Assembly: GCF_019145195.1 (NCBI RefSeq)
Contig: NZ_JAHSTW010000005.1
Span: 62,001-126,000, forward strand
Direction: 5' to 3'
Length of the DNA: 64,000 nt
From: Pseudomonas siliginis
GTDB taxonomy: Bacteria > Pseudomonadota > Gammaproteobacteria > Pseudomonadales > Pseudomonadaceae
Within the stretch, counting starts at the first letter, position 1. The number at the start of each line of letters is the position of its first letter. The notes below the pieces were generated by a model. That model worked only from the letters and a program-made list of their open reading frames with translations. It did not search any database and had not been told where the DNA came from. Shown here piece after piece: positions 36,873-48,418 of this stretch. A program made the translations under genes and the position numbers.

Positions 36873-37412
36873 TCAACCCTCCTTGACCAGACCAAGATCG
36901 GTCAGCACGTTGCGCGTGGCGTTGTAATAACGCACGTACCCGGTGCAGCGGCAGACGTGATGGCCGAGGCTGTCCTCGATCACCTGTTCCAGCTTGCTGT
37001 GTACGGTTGGTTGACGCTGCAGCTTCTCCACCAGCACGGTGGCAGCGTTGACGAAGCCTGGCGCGCAGTAGCTGCACTGGAAAGCGAACTCGTCGACAAA
37101 GCGCTGCTGGATCGGATTGAGCTCGGTGACCTGGCCCTGCTCGTCGCGAGTGGCGTGGCCTTCGATGGTGCGGACTTTCTTGCCCTCGAAGTAGTGCGCG
37201 CCGGTGATGCAGGTGCGCACTTCTTCGCTGGTACCGTCGGGGTTATCGACGATCACCACGCAGGCGTGGCAGATCCCCTGACCGCAGCCCAGCCGCGAGC
37301 CGGTGAGGTTTTTGTATTCGTGCAGATAGTCGATCATCGGCAGGTCATCAGGGATGTCCACCGGGCCGACGGATTGACCATTGAGGGTCAGTTGAAGCGG
37401 ACGGTTAGCCAT
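36873..37412 (-). CDS. 2Fe-2S subunit of the molybdenum hydroxylase
   Basis: From ATG 37412 (MANRPLQLTLNGQSVGPVDIPDD) the protein has 179 residues. It has the plant-ferredoxin cluster (GSRLGCGQGICHACVV ... RTCITG) and the second cluster in the four-helix domain (FQCSYCAPGFV ... CRCTGYVRYY). No signal peptide is present, so it is probably exported with the large subunit through Tat. It overlaps the end of the large-subunit gene by 8 bp and is 2 bp from the cytochrome gene. Confidence 0.93.
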   Translation of the reverse strand: MANRPLQLTLNGQSVGPVDIPDDLPMIDYLHEYKNLTGSRLGCGQGICHACVVIVDNPDGTSEEVRTCITGAHYFEGKKVRTIEGHATRDEQGQVTELNPIQQRFVDEFAFQCSYCAPGFVNAATVLVEKLQRQPTVHSKLEQVIEDSLGHHVCRCTGYVRYYNATRNVLTDLGLVKEG

Positions 37413-40236
37413 TGAGGGCCTCCTTGATGCGCGCAGCGGTGATAGGCAAGTCACGAACACGTTTACCGATGGCGTGCGCCACGGCGTTACCGATGGCACC
37501 GACAATCGGGATCATCACCACTTCGGCGATGCCCTTGGACGGATCGCTCGGCGACAGCGGCGGCAGGATCTCCGCAGTCTGCTTCCACACCGCAACATGA
37601 CGGGCCATCGGCAGACGATAACGGTTGAAGTTCCAGTCACCCTCCCCCGGCCCGCCTTCGTACAACGGCATCTCTTCCATCAGCGCATGACCAATACCCA
37701 TCGCGATACCGCCTTCGAGCTGGCCCTTGACCAACTCTTCAACCAGCACCCGACCACACTCGATCCACGAATGGTGGTTGAGCACCTGAACCTCCGCCGA
37801 GCCTTTGTTGACCTTCAGCTCGACCAACGTGGCGACCGGGCTGTAATAGGTCACGGCAGCGTTGTTCAACTGCACTACCGGGTAGTTGACGTTCTGCCGA
37901 TCAAGCAAGTGGAAGCCGGCGCTGTTCATCTGCGCTTTCTTCGCTTGCGGCGCGCCATCGCCGTATTTCACCGCCAGACCGTCGAGCGGCAGGCGCTCGC
38001 GCACGCCGTCGATGCTGTACTCGGCCTCGGCCCAGCTCCAACGGTTGAAACCGTGCACCGTGGCACCCGTCACCAGACCGCGTTCGTGGGCGCGTTTGGC
38101 CAGTTCTTCGAAACTCAGCGGCTGCATGCCGTTGGCGGTCAGCTTGCCGTCGATCCAATGCGCATCTTCGCGACGCACCACGTAAGGGTTTGCCTGGCCG
38201 CCGTACGGACCCTGACGCCAGATCTCCAGTGCCGCCGGCCACAACCCGTGGTTGAACAGCACACGCGCCGCTTCACGGGTTGCATGGCTGAAGTAATAGG
38301 CGGAGTTGGTCGCCGAAGACGCCGACGCCAGCTTGCCGACCCAGCGCGGGTTGCGCAGCAGATTGTCCTGTTCGGCCTGACTCATGATGTACGGGTTGCC
38401 GCTGGTGATCAGCTGCATTTCCTGCCACTCGGTTTCGCCGGTCTTCACATCATGCGCCGGGCTGCCGAGGAAATCGGCGACGACCAAGGCTTGCGAAGTG
38501 GACATGCCGGTACCGATTTCGATACCGATATGGCGCAGGGTGATGCGCCCGTCAGCGGTGAATTCGATGCTGGCCATCGGCGCTTCGGAGCCGGTGCCGA
38601 AGTCTTTCTGGCAGATGGCGAAACCGACGCCGTACCAGTTATCCGGATCCGCCGCTTCACGTTGTTGCTTGATCGTGTCGCGGTTTTTCCAGACTTCGTG
38701 CACCGAGGCCTTGTCGAGAATTTCGTGCAGGCGCAGTGCACCGGCCGGGATTGCGCCCTGGGTGTTTTTCATGCCAGAACGCAGGGCATTCCTGCGGCGC
38801 AAATCGATGGCGTCGACACCCAGACGATTGGCGATCTCGTCGACCATCATTTCGGTGGCCGCCATGCTTTGCAGAGTGCCGTAACCGCGCATCGAACCCG
38901 CCTCGACCGCGCGCGAGTGATACGCGGTGACTTGCAGGTCGTTCTGCGGCATGTAGTAGATCGACTGCGCTGCGGTGGCGCCAACCGCCGCCACCGATGG
39001 GCTGTAGTTGACCCGACCGCCGCCGTCGACGCTCATTTCCGCGCGGAAAATCTTGAAGGTGTAGTCATTCTTGTCCACGGCCAACTGGTAGCGGATGTCG
39101 AACGGGTGACGCTTGATGCCGCTCTGGAATTGCTCATAGCGGTCGTTGGCCAGACGCACCGGCACACCGGCGCCGTACAGCGCGGCCAAGGCTGCGTAGT
39201 AGACGAAAATGTTGTGGTCTTTGGAGCCATACCCGACGGTGTAGCCCGGGTGCATGTTCAGATTGGCCAGGCCGAAACTCGACGGCCCGATCATCTTCGC
39301 GGTCTCGGTCGCAACTTCCAGTGGGCATTGCGTCGCCACGACGAAATGCAGGGTTTTGGTTTTCGGGTCGTACCAGCCGTTGCCGTTGTCCGGCTCGAGG
39401 GCGGCCGGCTCGATCGACGGCGTCTTGTAGCGCTCATCGAACACCAGCCAGTTGTCTGGCGGCGTGTCGATCTCCTGTTTCATGCGATCGGCGTAGAACA
39501 GGCCGCGCTCGGTGAGGTTGCCATGCAGGTTCGGCGATGCATTCCACACTGGACGGCGGTTCTTCAGCATCGGGAACAGGATCGAATCCTTGAGGCTGGC
39601 GAACTCGTCTTCGTCCGCCGAAGTCGCGCCGCCGACGCGCACGTAGCGGAAGCTGCCGTAGGGATCGCCTTCGTAGAACGGCACCTTGGCGCCGTAACGA
39701 ATCGCTTTGTCATTGAATTTGAGTTGATTCTTGGCCTGACGGAAACGCTCGAAATCGTTCCAGATCAGGATCGCCACCGGGTGACCGATGAACATCGGCA
39801 CCTTGCCTTCGGGCAGCAAAGGATCAGGCGCGTGCTCTTCGGGGAAGACGATACCGTCCTTGTCCAGATCGACAGCGGTAACGATGCGGTCCGGTTGCAG
39901 ATCGGCGCCGAGCCACGACAGGTCGTAACCTGCGTAGATATGGTCGGCCTTGATGGTTTTCAGCAGCATGGCGTGGCCCTGTTGCTCAGGCCAGCCGGGC
40001 ATGTCCTTGGCGCGGATGTCGCGGGCAAACACCTTGCTGCCGCAGACCTTGGACAAGGCATCGTTGCGTTGACGGGCCTTGCCGTTATTGCCGAGCCATT
40101 TCTCGGACGGCACGGTGACGCTGTTTTCCATCAAGGCAGCCAGCGCCTGACTGCTGAGCGGCGTGAGCGTAACGCTCACACCCGCCACCAGCCCGCCCTG
40201 GAGGAACGAGCGCCGGGATATTTCACGGTTGGACAT
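37405..40236 (-). CDS. Tat-exported molybdopterin-binding large subunit (xanthine dehydrogenase superfamily)
   Basis: The 943-residue protein starts with a twin-arginine signal (SRRSFLQGGLVAGVSV). It carries molybdenum-cofactor motifs of the aldehyde oxidase/isoquinoline oxidoreductase group: AGSMRGYGTLQSMAATEMMVDEI, IEIGTGMSTSQALVV, and the C-terminal KGIAEVVMIP with the candidate catalytic Glu. Together with the 2Fe-2S, cytochrome and XdhC genes it forms a periplasmic hydroxylase without an FAD subunit. The substrate may be an aldehyde or N-heterocycle; it cannot be decided here. Confidence 0.9.
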   Translation of the reverse strand: MSNREISRRSFLQGGLVAGVSVTLTPLSSQALAALMENSVTVPSEKWLGNNGKARQRNDALSKVCGSKVFARDIRAKDMPGWPEQQGHAMLLKTIKADHIYAGYDLSWLGADLQPDRIVTAVDLDKDGIVFPEEHAPDPLLPEGKVPMFIGHPVAILIWNDFERFRQAKNQLKFNDKAIRYGAKVPFYEGDPYGSFRYVRVGGATSADEDEFASLKDSILFPMLKNRRPVWNASPNLHGNLTERGLFYADRMKQEIDTPPDNWLVFDERYKTPSIEPAALEPDNGNGWYDPKTKTLHFVVATQCPLEVATETAKMIGPSSFGLANLNMHPGYTVGYGSKDHNIFVYYAALAALYGAGVPVRLANDRYEQFQSGIKRHPFDIRYQLAVDKNDYTFKIFRAEMSVDGGGRVNYSPSVAAVGATAAQSIYYMPQNDLQVTAYHSRAVEAGSMRGYGTLQSMAATEMMVDEIANRLGVDAIDLRRRNALRSGMKNTQGAIPAGALRLHEILDKASVHEVWKNRDTIKQQREAADPDNWYGVGFAICQKDFGTGSEAPMASIEFTADGRITLRHIGIEIGTGMSTSQALVVADFLGSPAHDVKTGETEWQEMQLITSGNPYIMSQAEQDNLLRNPRWVGKLASASSATNSAYYFSHATREAARVLFNHGLWPAALEIWRQGPYGGQANPYVVRREDAHWIDGKLTANGMQPLSFEELAKRAHERGLVTGATVHGFNRWSWAEAEYSIDGVRERLPLDGLAVKYGDGAPQAKKAQMNSAGFHLLDRQNVNYPVVQLNNAAVTYYSPVATLVELKVNKGSAEVQVLNHHSWIECGRVLVEELVKGQLEGGIAMGIGHALMEEMPLYEGGPGEGDWNFNRYRLPMARHVAVWKQTAEILPPLSPSDPSKGIAEVVMIPIVGAIGNAVAHAIGKRVRDLPITAARIKEALNG

Positions 40237-40482
40237 GGATCATCCTCTGGGCGGTTATAGGTCCGCCCTTGTGGTTATCTACTGGGGATCTCGAGTCGTG
40301 CAGAAGCTCTTTCTGGCGAAGCAAAGAGCTGTGTTGACAGTGCAAAGCTGACCGAAAGGTTAACTTTAAAGGTTTCTGCGCCCACAGCAAACAACCAGTT
40401 ACAAAAACCTGACTAAATAATCAAAATAATCAATGCGACGTAGCACCGCATCCGATCTGCCGAGACAACAGAGCGTGCCTAT

Positions 40483-40570
40483 GTGGGAGCGAGCCTGCTC
40501 GCGAAAACGTTTTTCCAGGCAATACAGATTTTGAACGTGCCGGCGCTTTCGCGAGCAGGCTCGCTCCCAC
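40483..40570. repeat. REPIN (two inverted REP sequences)
   Basis: GTGGGAGCGAGCCTGCTCGC and its inverted copy enclose about 43 bases. The same REP sequence recurs at 54389-54452 and 57666-57688. The surrounding 490-bp gap (40237-40727) also holds a terminator for the tRNA genes and nothing else I can support. Confidence 0.92.
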
Positions 40571-40625
40571 AGGGATTCGCATGGACTTAAGGAGAGAGGA
40601 ATGAGGAATAACCAAATTTCAGACA

Positions 40626-40655
40626 CAAAAAACCCCGGCCTTTCGACCAGGGTCT
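40626..40655 (-). terminator. Terminator downstream of tRNA-Asp
   Basis: On the minus strand, ACCCtGG and CCgGGGT arms with one mismatch around an 8-base loop, followed by T6. It ends the tRNA cluster. Confidence 0.75.
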
Positions 40656-40727
40656 TTGCTATCGATCCGATTCAGCCAATGGCTTATCTCGGCGCTTCAA
40701 GGCGTTCAGCGGTCCTTGAAACAGATA

Positions 40728-40804
40728 TGGCGCAGCGGACGGGACTCGAACCCGCGACCCCCGGCGTGACAGGCCGGTATTCTAACCGACTGAACTACCG
40801 CTGC
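40728..40804 (-). tRNA. tRNA-Asp(GTC), copy 1
   Basis: A 77-nt cloverleaf with encoded CCA. The acceptor is GCAGCGG/CCGCTGC, and the anticodon arm CCGGC-CTGTCAC-GCCGG gives GTC. It is identical to the copy at 40898. Confidence 0.97.
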
Positions 40805-40897
40805 GTATCGCTTTGAGCTTGCGCTCAAGTAACTCGTTTTGATTGCCGGCTTCGGTGCCTTGCAATCGCGAACCAGATGAATCTGACTCGTAAAATA

Positions 40898-40974
40898 TGG
40901 CGCAGCGGACGGGACTCGAACCCGCGACCCCCGGCGTGACAGGCCGGTATTCTAACCGACTGAACTACCGCTGC
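40898..40974 (-). tRNA. tRNA-Asp(GTC), copy 2
   Basis: Identical in sequence to the copy at 40728-40804. The two are 93 bp apart and probably co-transcribed with the upstream tRNA-Val. Confidence 0.97.
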
Positions 40975-41029
40975 GCGTCGGTGCAGGCACTTTCAGCCTA
41001 CTCTCTTGCTTGCGCAAGCTTCTCGGGAG

Positions 41030-41105
41030 TGGTGGGTGATGACGGGATCGAACCGCCGACATTCTGCTTGTAAGGCAGACGCTCTCCCAGCTGAGCTAAT
41101 CACCC
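41030..41105 (-). tRNA. tRNA-Val(TAC)
   Basis: A 76-nt gene with encoded CCA. The acceptor is GGGTGAT/ATCACCC, and the anticodon arm TCTGC-CTTACAA-GCAGA gives TAC. The T-arm and D-arm match E. coli tRNA-Val(TAC). First gene of the Val-Asp-Asp cluster. Confidence 0.97.
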
Positions 41106-41190
41106 GTTTGCATCTCCGAGGCCGCGAAATTTACGCAGGTGGCGAAGCTAAGTCAATAGCAGGATTGGAGTTTTTTTCAAAAACGGGTTT

Positions 41191-41285
41191 TAGCTGCAAG
41201 CTCCAAGCTCCAAGAAAAAGCAGGATCACCTAAAGCAGGCACACCAGCGTCTTGCTTTAGCTTGCACCTTGAAGCTTGAAGCTGC
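41191..41285. repeat. Imperfect inverted repeat between tRNA-Val and the SDR gene
   Basis: The left arm AGCTGCAAGCTCCAAG and the right arm (complement AGCTTCAAGCTTCAAG) flank an inner TAAAGCA/TGCTTTA stem. The composition, short AGCT/CAAG units in inverted order, is seen in dispersed Pseudomonas repeats. It ends 3 bp from the SDR stop codon and may act as its transcription end. Confidence 0.55.
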
Positions 41286-41288
41286 CTT

Positions 41289-42065
41289 TCACTGCTCGTA
41301 GATCATTTTCTTGGTCATGCCGCCATCGACGACAAATTCCTGCCCGGTGACAAATCCCGCATTGCGCGACAGCAACCACGCCACCATCGCCGCCACGTCT
41401 TCGACCGTCCCCACCCTGCCCGCCGGATGCTGGGCGTGATCGGCATCGGCCAAAGGTTCGGCGCGGCGCACCGAGGGATCACGAGTATCGATCCAGCCCG
41501 GACTGACCGCATTCACGCGGATTTCCGGCCCAAGGCTGATTGCCAGCGCATGGGTCAGCGCCAACAGCCCCCCCTTGCTCGCCGCATACGCCTCCGAGTC
41601 CGCCTCCGACTGTCGCGCACGGGTCGAGGCCAAATTGACGATCGAACCGTTGTGCGCACGCAGATAAGGCGCACAGTGCTTGGCCAGTAACATCGGCCCG
41701 CTCAGATTCACCGCCAGCACCCGATTCCAGTACGCCAGATCGAGGCTTTCCAGAGTGATGTTGTGCGGATCTGCCACCGCCGCGTTGCAGACAAGCGCAT
41801 CAAGGCGACCAAACTGTCCCAGCACCTCGGCCACGCCCAGTGCGACCTGATTTTCCTCGGCGACGTCCATGGCGATGAACCAGGCATTCTCGCCGAGCAC
41901 CTTCGCCACTTTCGAACCACGCGCCCGATCGAGATCGGTCAGCACCACTTGCCAGCCTTCGCTGATCAGCCAGGCGGCAATTCCGAGGCCGATACCGCGT
42001 GCAGCGCCAGTGACCAGCGCCACGCGGCCATGGGTATTGGCCGCCGGTGTGGACAACTCGATCAC
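41289..42065 (-). CDS. Short-chain dehydrogenase/reductase
   Basis: A 258-residue classical SDR: the NAD(P)-binding [26 protein letters not shown], the catalytic Ser in NLAST, YAASKGG (Tyr/Lys) and [10 protein letters not shown]. It overlaps the metZ stop codon by 4 bp, so it is the last gene of the metZ-containing unit. The natural substrate is unknown. Confidence 0.92.
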   Translation of the reverse strand: MIELSTPAANTHGRVALVTGAARGIGLGIAAWLISEGWQVVLTDLDRARGSKVAKVLGENAWFIAMDVAEENQVALGVAEVLGQFGRLDALVCNAAVADPHNITLESLDLAYWNRVLAVNLSGPMLLAKHCAPYLRAHNGSIVNLASTRARQSEADSEAYAASKGGLLALTHALAISLGPEIRVNAVSPGWIDTRDPSVRRAEPLADADHAQHPAGRVGTVEDVAAMVAWLLSRNAGFVTGQEFVVDGGMTKKMIYEQ

Positions 42066-43273
42066 AATGCCGCCAGACCGCGCGCCAGGTCAGCCTGCAG
42101 GTCAGCCACATCTTCCAGACCAACCGCGACGCGAATAAGGCTGTCGCGAATCCCCGCCGCTTCACGCTCCTGCGGCGCCAGACGGCCGTGGGAGGTGGTG
42201 CTTGGATGGGTGATCGTGGTTTTGCTGTCGCCGAGGTTGGCGGTGATCGAAATCAACCGAGTAGCATCGATAAAGCGCCAGGCGCCCTCTTTGCCGCCTT
42301 TGACCTCGAAGCTGACCACCGCACCAAAACCCTTCTGCTGGTGCTGAGCCAACTCGTGCTGCGGATGGCTCTTCAGACCGGCGTAATGGACCTTCTCGAT
42401 GCCGTCCTGCTGCTCCAGCCATTCGGCCAGCGCCTGAGCGTTGGCGCAATGCGCTTTCATGCGCAGGTTGAGGGTCTCGAGGCCTTTGAGGAAGATCCAC
42501 GCGTTGAACGGGCTGAGGGTCGGGCCGGCGGTCCGCAGGAAACCCACCACTTCTTTCATCTGTTCACCGCGACCGGCGACAACGCCGCCCATGCAGCGAC
42601 CCTGACCGTCGATGAACTTGGTCGCCGAGTGCACGACAATGTCCGCGCCGAGCTTCAGCGGCTGCTGCAACGCCGGGGTGCAGAAGCAGTTGTCGACCAC
42701 CAGCTGCGCGCCTTTGGCATGCGCGATTTCTGCCAGCGCGGCGATATCCACCAGTTCGGCCAACGGATTGGACGGCGACTCGACAAAAAGCAGCTTGGTG
42801 TTGGACTTGATCGCCGCGTCCCAGGCCGACAGATCGGCCAGCGGGACGTAATCGACTTCGACGCCGAAGCGTTTGAAGTACTTCTCGAAGAGGCTGATGG
42901 TCGAGCCGAACACGCTGCGCGACACCAGCACATGATCGCCAGCACTGCACAGACTCATCACCACCGCCATGATCGCGGCCATGCCGGTTGCCGTGGCGAC
43001 GGCTTGCTCGGCGCCCTCCAGCGCGGCAATGCGTTCTTCGAACGCACGCACGGTCGGGTTGGTGTAGCGCGAATAGACGTTGCCCGGCACTTCGCCGGCA
43101 AACCGCGCCGCTGCATCGGCAGCGGTGCGGAACACGTAACTGGAGGTGAAGAACATCGGGTCACCGTGTTCGCCTTCCGGCGTGCGGTGCTGACCGGCAC
43201 GGACGGCCAGGGTATCGAACGCTACGCCTTCGAGGTCGCTGTCCAGCCGACCGGCATCCCATTCCTGACTCAT
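42062..43273 (-). CDS. metZ: O-succinylhomoserine sulfhydrylase
   Basis: MetZ makes homocysteine from O-succinylhomoserine and sulfide, the direct-sulfhydrylation route to methionine used in Pseudomonas. The 403-residue PLP enzyme has the Cys/Met metabolism family signature with the PLP lysine in [39 protein letters not shown] and the C-terminal [15 protein letters not shown]. It is 71 bp downstream of purF. Confidence 0.95.
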   Translation of the reverse strand: MSQEWDAGRLDSDLEGVAFDTLAVRAGQHRTPEGEHGDPMFFTSSYVFRTAADAAARFAGEVPGNVYSRYTNPTVRAFEERIAALEGAEQAVATATGMAAIMAVVMSLCSAGDHVLVSRSVFGSTISLFEKYFKRFGVEVDYVPLADLSAWDAAIKSNTKLLFVESPSNPLAELVDIAALAEIAHAKGAQLVVDNCFCTPALQQPLKLGADIVVHSATKFIDGQGRCMGGVVAGRGEQMKEVVGFLRTAGPTLSPFNAWIFLKGLETLNLRMKAHCANAQALAEWLEQQDGIEKVHYAGLKSHPQHELAQHQQKGFGAVVSFEVKGGKEGAWRFIDATRLISITANLGDSKTTITHPSTTSHGRLAPQEREAAGIRDSLIRVAVGLEDVADLQADLARGLAAL

Positions 43274-43344
43274 GCTGTCTCTCCTTGCTGTTCTCGAACA
43301 ATAAATATCAGATACAAAACCGGCCCCTCAGGGCCGGTGGAAAC

Positions 43345-44850
43345 TCAGTTGTTGTACAGATCGATGATCGCACTGACTGCCTGGGTCTTGACCTTCGAGG
43401 CATCGTTGCGCGCCTGTTCGATCTTGTTCAGGTAAGCCTCGTCGACGTCACCGGTCACGTACTTGCCGTCGAACACTGCGCAATCGAAGTGTTCGATCTT
43501 GATCTTGCCGCCGCCGACCGCTTCGATCAAGTCAGGCAGGTCCTGATAGATCAGCCAGTCTGCACCGATCAGGTCGGCCACGTCCTGAGTCGAACGGTTG
43601 TGCGCGATCAGTTCGTGAGCGCTCGGCATATCGATACCGTAGACGTTCGGGAAGCGCACCGCAGGTGCCGCCGAGCAGAAGTAGACGTTTTTCGCGCCGG
43701 CTTCGCGGGCCATCTGGATGATCTGCTTGCAAGTGGTGCCGCGCACGATCGAGTCATCGACCAGCATCACGTTCTTGCCACGGAATTCCAGCTCGATGGC
43801 GTTGAGCTTTTGACGTACCGACTTCTTGCGCGCAGCCTGGCCCGGCATGATGAATGTGCGACCGATGTAACGGTTCTTGACGAAGCCTTCGCGGAATTTC
43901 ACGCCCAGGTGATTGGCCAGTTCCAGCGCAGCGGTACGGCTGGTGTCGGGGATCGGGATGACCACGTCGATGTCGTGCTCAGGACGCTCACGCAGGATTT
44001 TCTCGGCGAGCTTCTCGCCCATGCGCAGACGCGCCTTGTACACCGACACGCCGTCGATGATCGAGTCCGGACGCGCCAGGTAGACGTGTTCGAAAATGCA
44101 CGGGGTCAGCGACGGGTTGGTTGCGCACTGACGGGTGTGCAGCTTGCCATCTTCGGTGATGTACACCGCTTCGCCTGGCGCGAGATCGCGGATCAGGGTG
44201 AAACCGAGCACGTCCAGGGAAACGCTTTCCGAGGCAATCATGTACTCGACGCCTTCGTCGGTGTGACGCTGGCCAAACACGATCGGGCGGATGCCGTGCG
44301 GATCGCGGAAACCGACGATGCCGTAACCGGTGACCATCGCCACAACGGCGTAACCACCAACGCAACGGTTGTGCACGTCGGTCACGGCGGCGAACACGTC
44401 TTCTTCGGTAGGCTGCAGCTTGCCGCGCTGGGCCAGCTCGTGGGCGAACACGTTGAGCAGCACTTCCGAGTCGGAACTGGTGTTGACGTGACGCAGATCG
44501 GATTCGTAGATCTCTTTGGCCAACTGTTCAACGTTGGTCAGGTTACCGTTGTGCGCCAGGGTGATGCCGTACGGCGAGTTGACGTAGAACGGCTGGGCTT
44601 CGGCCGACGTCGAGCTGCCGGCAGTCGGGTAACGGACGTGGCCGATACCCATGTGGCCGACCAGACGCTGCATGTGACGCTGCTGGAACACGTCACGCAC
44701 CAGGCCATTATCCTTGCGCAGGAACAACCGGCCATCATGGCTGGTCACGATACCGGCAGCGTCCTGGCCGCGGTGCTGGAGCACGGTTAGCGCGTCATAC
44801 AGCGCCTGATTGACGTTCGACTTACCGACGATACCGACGATGCCACACAT
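43345..44850 (-). CDS. purF: Amidophosphoribosyltransferase
   Basis: PurF performs the first step of purine synthesis: PRPP plus glutamine to phosphoribosylamine. The start at 44850 ([19 protein letters not shown]) puts the nucleophile Cys at position 2. The 501-residue protein has the Ntn glutaminase domain and the C-terminal PRTase domain with the PRPP loop [13 protein letters not shown]. It is preceded closely by cvpA. Confidence 0.98.
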   Translation of the reverse strand: MCGIVGIVGKSNVNQALYDALTVLQHRGQDAAGIVTSHDGRLFLRKDNGLVRDVFQQRHMQRLVGHMGIGHVRYPTAGSSTSAEAQPFYVNSPYGITLAHNGNLTNVEQLAKEIYESDLRHVNTSSDSEVLLNVFAHELAQRGKLQPTEEDVFAAVTDVHNRCVGGYAVVAMVTGYGIVGFRDPHGIRPIVFGQRHTDEGVEYMIASESVSLDVLGFTLIRDLAPGEAVYITEDGKLHTRQCATNPSLTPCIFEHVYLARPDSIIDGVSVYKARLRMGEKLAEKILRERPEHDIDVVIPIPDTSRTAALELANHLGVKFREGFVKNRYIGRTFIMPGQAARKKSVRQKLNAIELEFRGKNVMLVDDSIVRGTTCKQIIQMAREAGAKNVYFCSAAPAVRFPNVYGIDMPSAHELIAHNRSTQDVADLIGADWLIYQDLPDLIEAVGGGKIKIEHFDCAVFDGKYVTGDVDEAYLNKIEQARNDASKVKTQAVSAIIDLYNN

Positions 44851-44891
44851 GCGACGCAACCCCTACTTAATGGATCTGAACTGAACAACAC

Positions 44892-45452
44892 TCACTGAGG
44901 CGTTTTCGCCGTCGGCAAGAGCTGCTCCTTGAACGGAATCTCAGCGGGTACGCTGATTCCGCTGGCAAGCCACTGACTGCTCCACCCCAGTATCAGGTTT
45001 TTGGACCAGTCGGCGACCAATAGAAACTTGGGCACGAGCTGTGATTCTTTCCACCACCCGTCCTGCTGTACCGGCCCCAGGCTCAACAGCCCGACCGCCA
45101 CGACCACCAGCAACACGCCACGCGCTGCGCCGAAGGCCATGCCGAGGAATCGGTCGGTCCCGGACAACCCGGTGACGCGAACCAACTCGCCGATAAGATA
45201 ATTGATCATTGCGCCCACGATCAGTGTGGCGACAAACATGATGGCACAGCCCGCGATCACGCGAGCCGATGGGGTTTCGATGTATCCGGCGAGGTACTCG
45301 GACAGTGAGCCACCAAACATCCAGGCAACCGCTCCTGCGATGATCCAGGTCAGCAGCGATAAAGCTTCCTTTACGAAGCCGCGGCTCAGACTGATCAAAG
45401 CGGAGATGGCGATGATTGCAACGATCGCCCAGTCAACCCAGGTAAATGGCAC
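44892..45452 (-). CDS. cvpA: CvpA-family membrane protein
   Basis: A 186-residue inner-membrane protein with four hydrophobic segments. It begins MPFTWVDWAIVAIIAISALISLSRGFVKEALSLLTWI, typical of CvpA, first linked to colicin V export and common upstream of purF. Its biochemical role is not settled. It is 41 bp upstream of purF in the same operon. Confidence 0.93.
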   Translation of the reverse strand: MPFTWVDWAIVAIIAISALISLSRGFVKEALSLLTWIIAGAVAWMFGGSLSEYLAGYIETPSARVIAGCAIMFVATLIVGAMINYLIGELVRVTGLSGTDRFLGMAFGAARGVLLVVVAVGLLSLGPVQQDGWWKESQLVPKFLLVADWSKNLILGWSSQWLASGISVPAEIPFKEQLLPTAKTPQ

Positions 45453-45550
45453 AGTGCAGCCTACAGACGGATAAGGCGGCGCATTTTAGCAGAGCGCATG
45501 GCTGTCGGTAAGCTGCGATTGTCAGTGCTTTTCAATCGAGGTGATAGATT

Positions 45551-46210
45551 TCAGCCACGTTCAGGCTGAAAACGGACAACGAAGCCCTTGAGGTTCTGCT
45601 GACGGCTCAGCAGATCGCGCAGACGATCGGCTTCGGCACGTTCGATCAGCGGACCGACGAATACCCGATTCTTACCATCGGCCGAGCGAATGTAAGCGTT
45701 GTAACCCTGGCTGCGCAGGTTCTTCTGCAGGCTCTCGGCGCTGGCGCGGCTCGACAGGCTGGCAAGTTGCACTGACCAGCTCACCGACAGCCCGTTGGCA
45801 TCGACGCGGCTCTGCGTGGTGTCAGGCTTGCTGGTTGCGGAGGTGATTGGCTGAGCCGGCGCCGGAATCGGCTTGACCACTGGTGGCGGCGTTGCCGGGC
45901 GGGCAATCTGCGCCGGGATGGTCGGTGCCGGGGCGGCCGGGGTGGCCGGTGCAGCGGGCGCAGCTTCTTCAGCGACTTCTTCGTCAGTCGGCACAGGCTC
46001 TTGCGGCAAGGCTTGCGGCTCGGGCACGGCGACCGGGTCCATTTGCACTTGCGGCATGGCCGAAGGCTGAGGCGCAGCCGGGGCCTCGACGGTCACCTGA
46101 CGCTGCTCGTCCTGACGGGAAAACAGCATCGGCAGGAAGATCACCGCCAGCGCCACCAGCACCAGCGCGCCAACCATGCGCTGCTTGTACGCTTTATCCA
46201 GCAAAGCCAT
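45551..46210 (-). CDS. DedD-like SPOR-domain protein
   Basis: From ATG 46210 ([30 protein letters not shown]) the 219-residue protein has one transmembrane segment near the N terminus, a Pro/Ala-rich linker of about 90 residues and a C-terminal SPOR domain (WSVQLASLSSRASAESLQKNL, RVFVGPLIERAEADRLRDLL). SPOR domains bring proteins to the septum. It overlaps the end of folC by 17 bp, in the usual folC-SPOR-cvpA-purF order. Confidence 0.9.
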   Translation of the reverse strand: MALLDKAYKQRMVGALVLVALAVIFLPMLFSRQDEQRQVTVEAPAAPQPSAMPQVQMDPVAVPEPQALPQEPVPTDEEVAEEAAPAAPATPAAPAPTIPAQIARPATPPPVVKPIPAPAQPITSATSKPDTTQSRVDANGLSVSWSVQLASLSSRASAESLQKNLRSQGYNAYIRSADGKNRVFVGPLIERAEADRLRDLLSRQQNLKGFVVRFQPERG

Positions 46211-47497
46211 TTGCCGCTTCCTCCGTGGAGCGCCGGGCCAGCCATTCAAGGGCCTCGGCGACACAATAAAATGATCCGAACAAGAGAATCTCGTCGTCAC
46301 TGGTTGCTACCGCACACTGCCCTTCCAGAGCCGCCGCGACGCTGTCGTAAGACGTAACAGAAGCGCCAAGGTTCTCCAGCGCTGCCTCAAGTTCAGCCAC
46401 CGGACGCGCGCGCGGCGAATCCAGCGGCGCGACAGCCCAATGCGCGACACTAGCATTCAATTCGCCAACAACACCATCCAGATCCTTGTCGGCCAGCAAT
46501 CCGAACACCGCCAGACGCTTGCCAACCGGCGGCCGCGCGGCCAGACGCCGGGCGAGATACTCAGCGGCGTGCGAGTTGTGACCAACATCAAGCAAAACGT
46601 TCAGGCGCTTGCCATTCCATTCGAATGACCGACGATCGAGGCGTCCGACCACGCGCGTCGCCTGCAATGCAGGGACAATCTGTTCGGCATTCCACGGCAA
46701 ACCTGTCAGCAGATAGGCTTGCAGCGCCAGCGCGGCGTTTTCCATCGGCAGATCGAGCAGCGGCAAGTCGCGCAACTCGACCACTTGGCCCAGGGCATCG
46801 GTGCCGCGCCATTGCCAGTGTTGGTCAGTGATGCCGAGATCGAAATCGCGTCCACGCAGAAAGAATGGGCAAGCCAGTTCGTGCGCCTTGTCGAGCAGTG
46901 GTTGCGGAGGATTCAGATCGCCACACAAGGCCGGTTTGCCCTGACGGAAGATACCGGCCTTCTCGAAGGCGACGGATTCGCGGGTATCGCCCAGATAATC
47001 GGCGTGATCGACGCCAATGCTGGTGACCAGCGCAATATCGGCATCGACCACATTGACGGTATCCAGACGCCCGCCCAACCCCACTTCAAGCACCACAGCG
47101 TCAAGCGCCGCCTGCTGGAACAGCCAGAACGCTGCCAGAGTGCCCATTTCGAAGTAAGTCAGGGAAGTCTCGCCGCGGCCCGCCTCGACCGCAGCAAAGG
47201 CTTCGCAGAGCTGCGCGTCAGTGGCTTCGACGCCGTTGAGCTGCACCCGCTCGTTGTAACGCAGCAGGTGCGGAGAATTGTAGACACCAACGCTCAGGCC
47301 CTGGGCACGCAGCAACGAAGCCACGAACGCGCAGGTCGAACCCTTGCCGTTGGTGCCGGTGACCGTGATCACCCGAGGCGCCAGCTGGCCTAGCCCCATT
47401 CGGGACGCTACCTGTTGCGAACGCTCCAGGCCCATGTCGATGGCCGACGGATGCAACTGCTCAAGGTAGGCGAGCCATTCACCAAGGGTGCGCTGGG

Positions 47498-47501
<4 letters not shown>
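46194..47501 (-). CDS. folC: Dihydrofolate/folylpolyglutamate synthase
   Basis: The 435-residue Mur-ligase-like enzyme makes dihydrofolate from dihydropteroate and adds glutamates. It shows the P-loop [36 protein letters not shown], and [27 protein letters not shown]. It overlaps accD by 4 bp and the SPOR gene by 17 bp, indicating translational coupling. Confidence 0.97.

Positions 47502-48418
<917 letters not shown>

Noticed and set aside
37474..40260. Open frame of over 900 codons on the plus strand opposite the molybdenum large subunit
   Set aside because: It is the antisense of a well-supported gene in GC-rich DNA. Its translation is low in hydrophobic cores, rich in His, Arg, Gln and Asp, and shows no domain. 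Similar antisense frames occur opposite thrS (16477-18327) and asd/leuB (54599-56881).
40601..40816. Short plus-strand frame starting MRNNQISDTKNPG after AGGAGAGAGG
   Set aside because: A ribosome-binding-like sequence is present, but the frame crosses the tRNA terminator and the antisense of tRNA-Asp, so it is not a gene.
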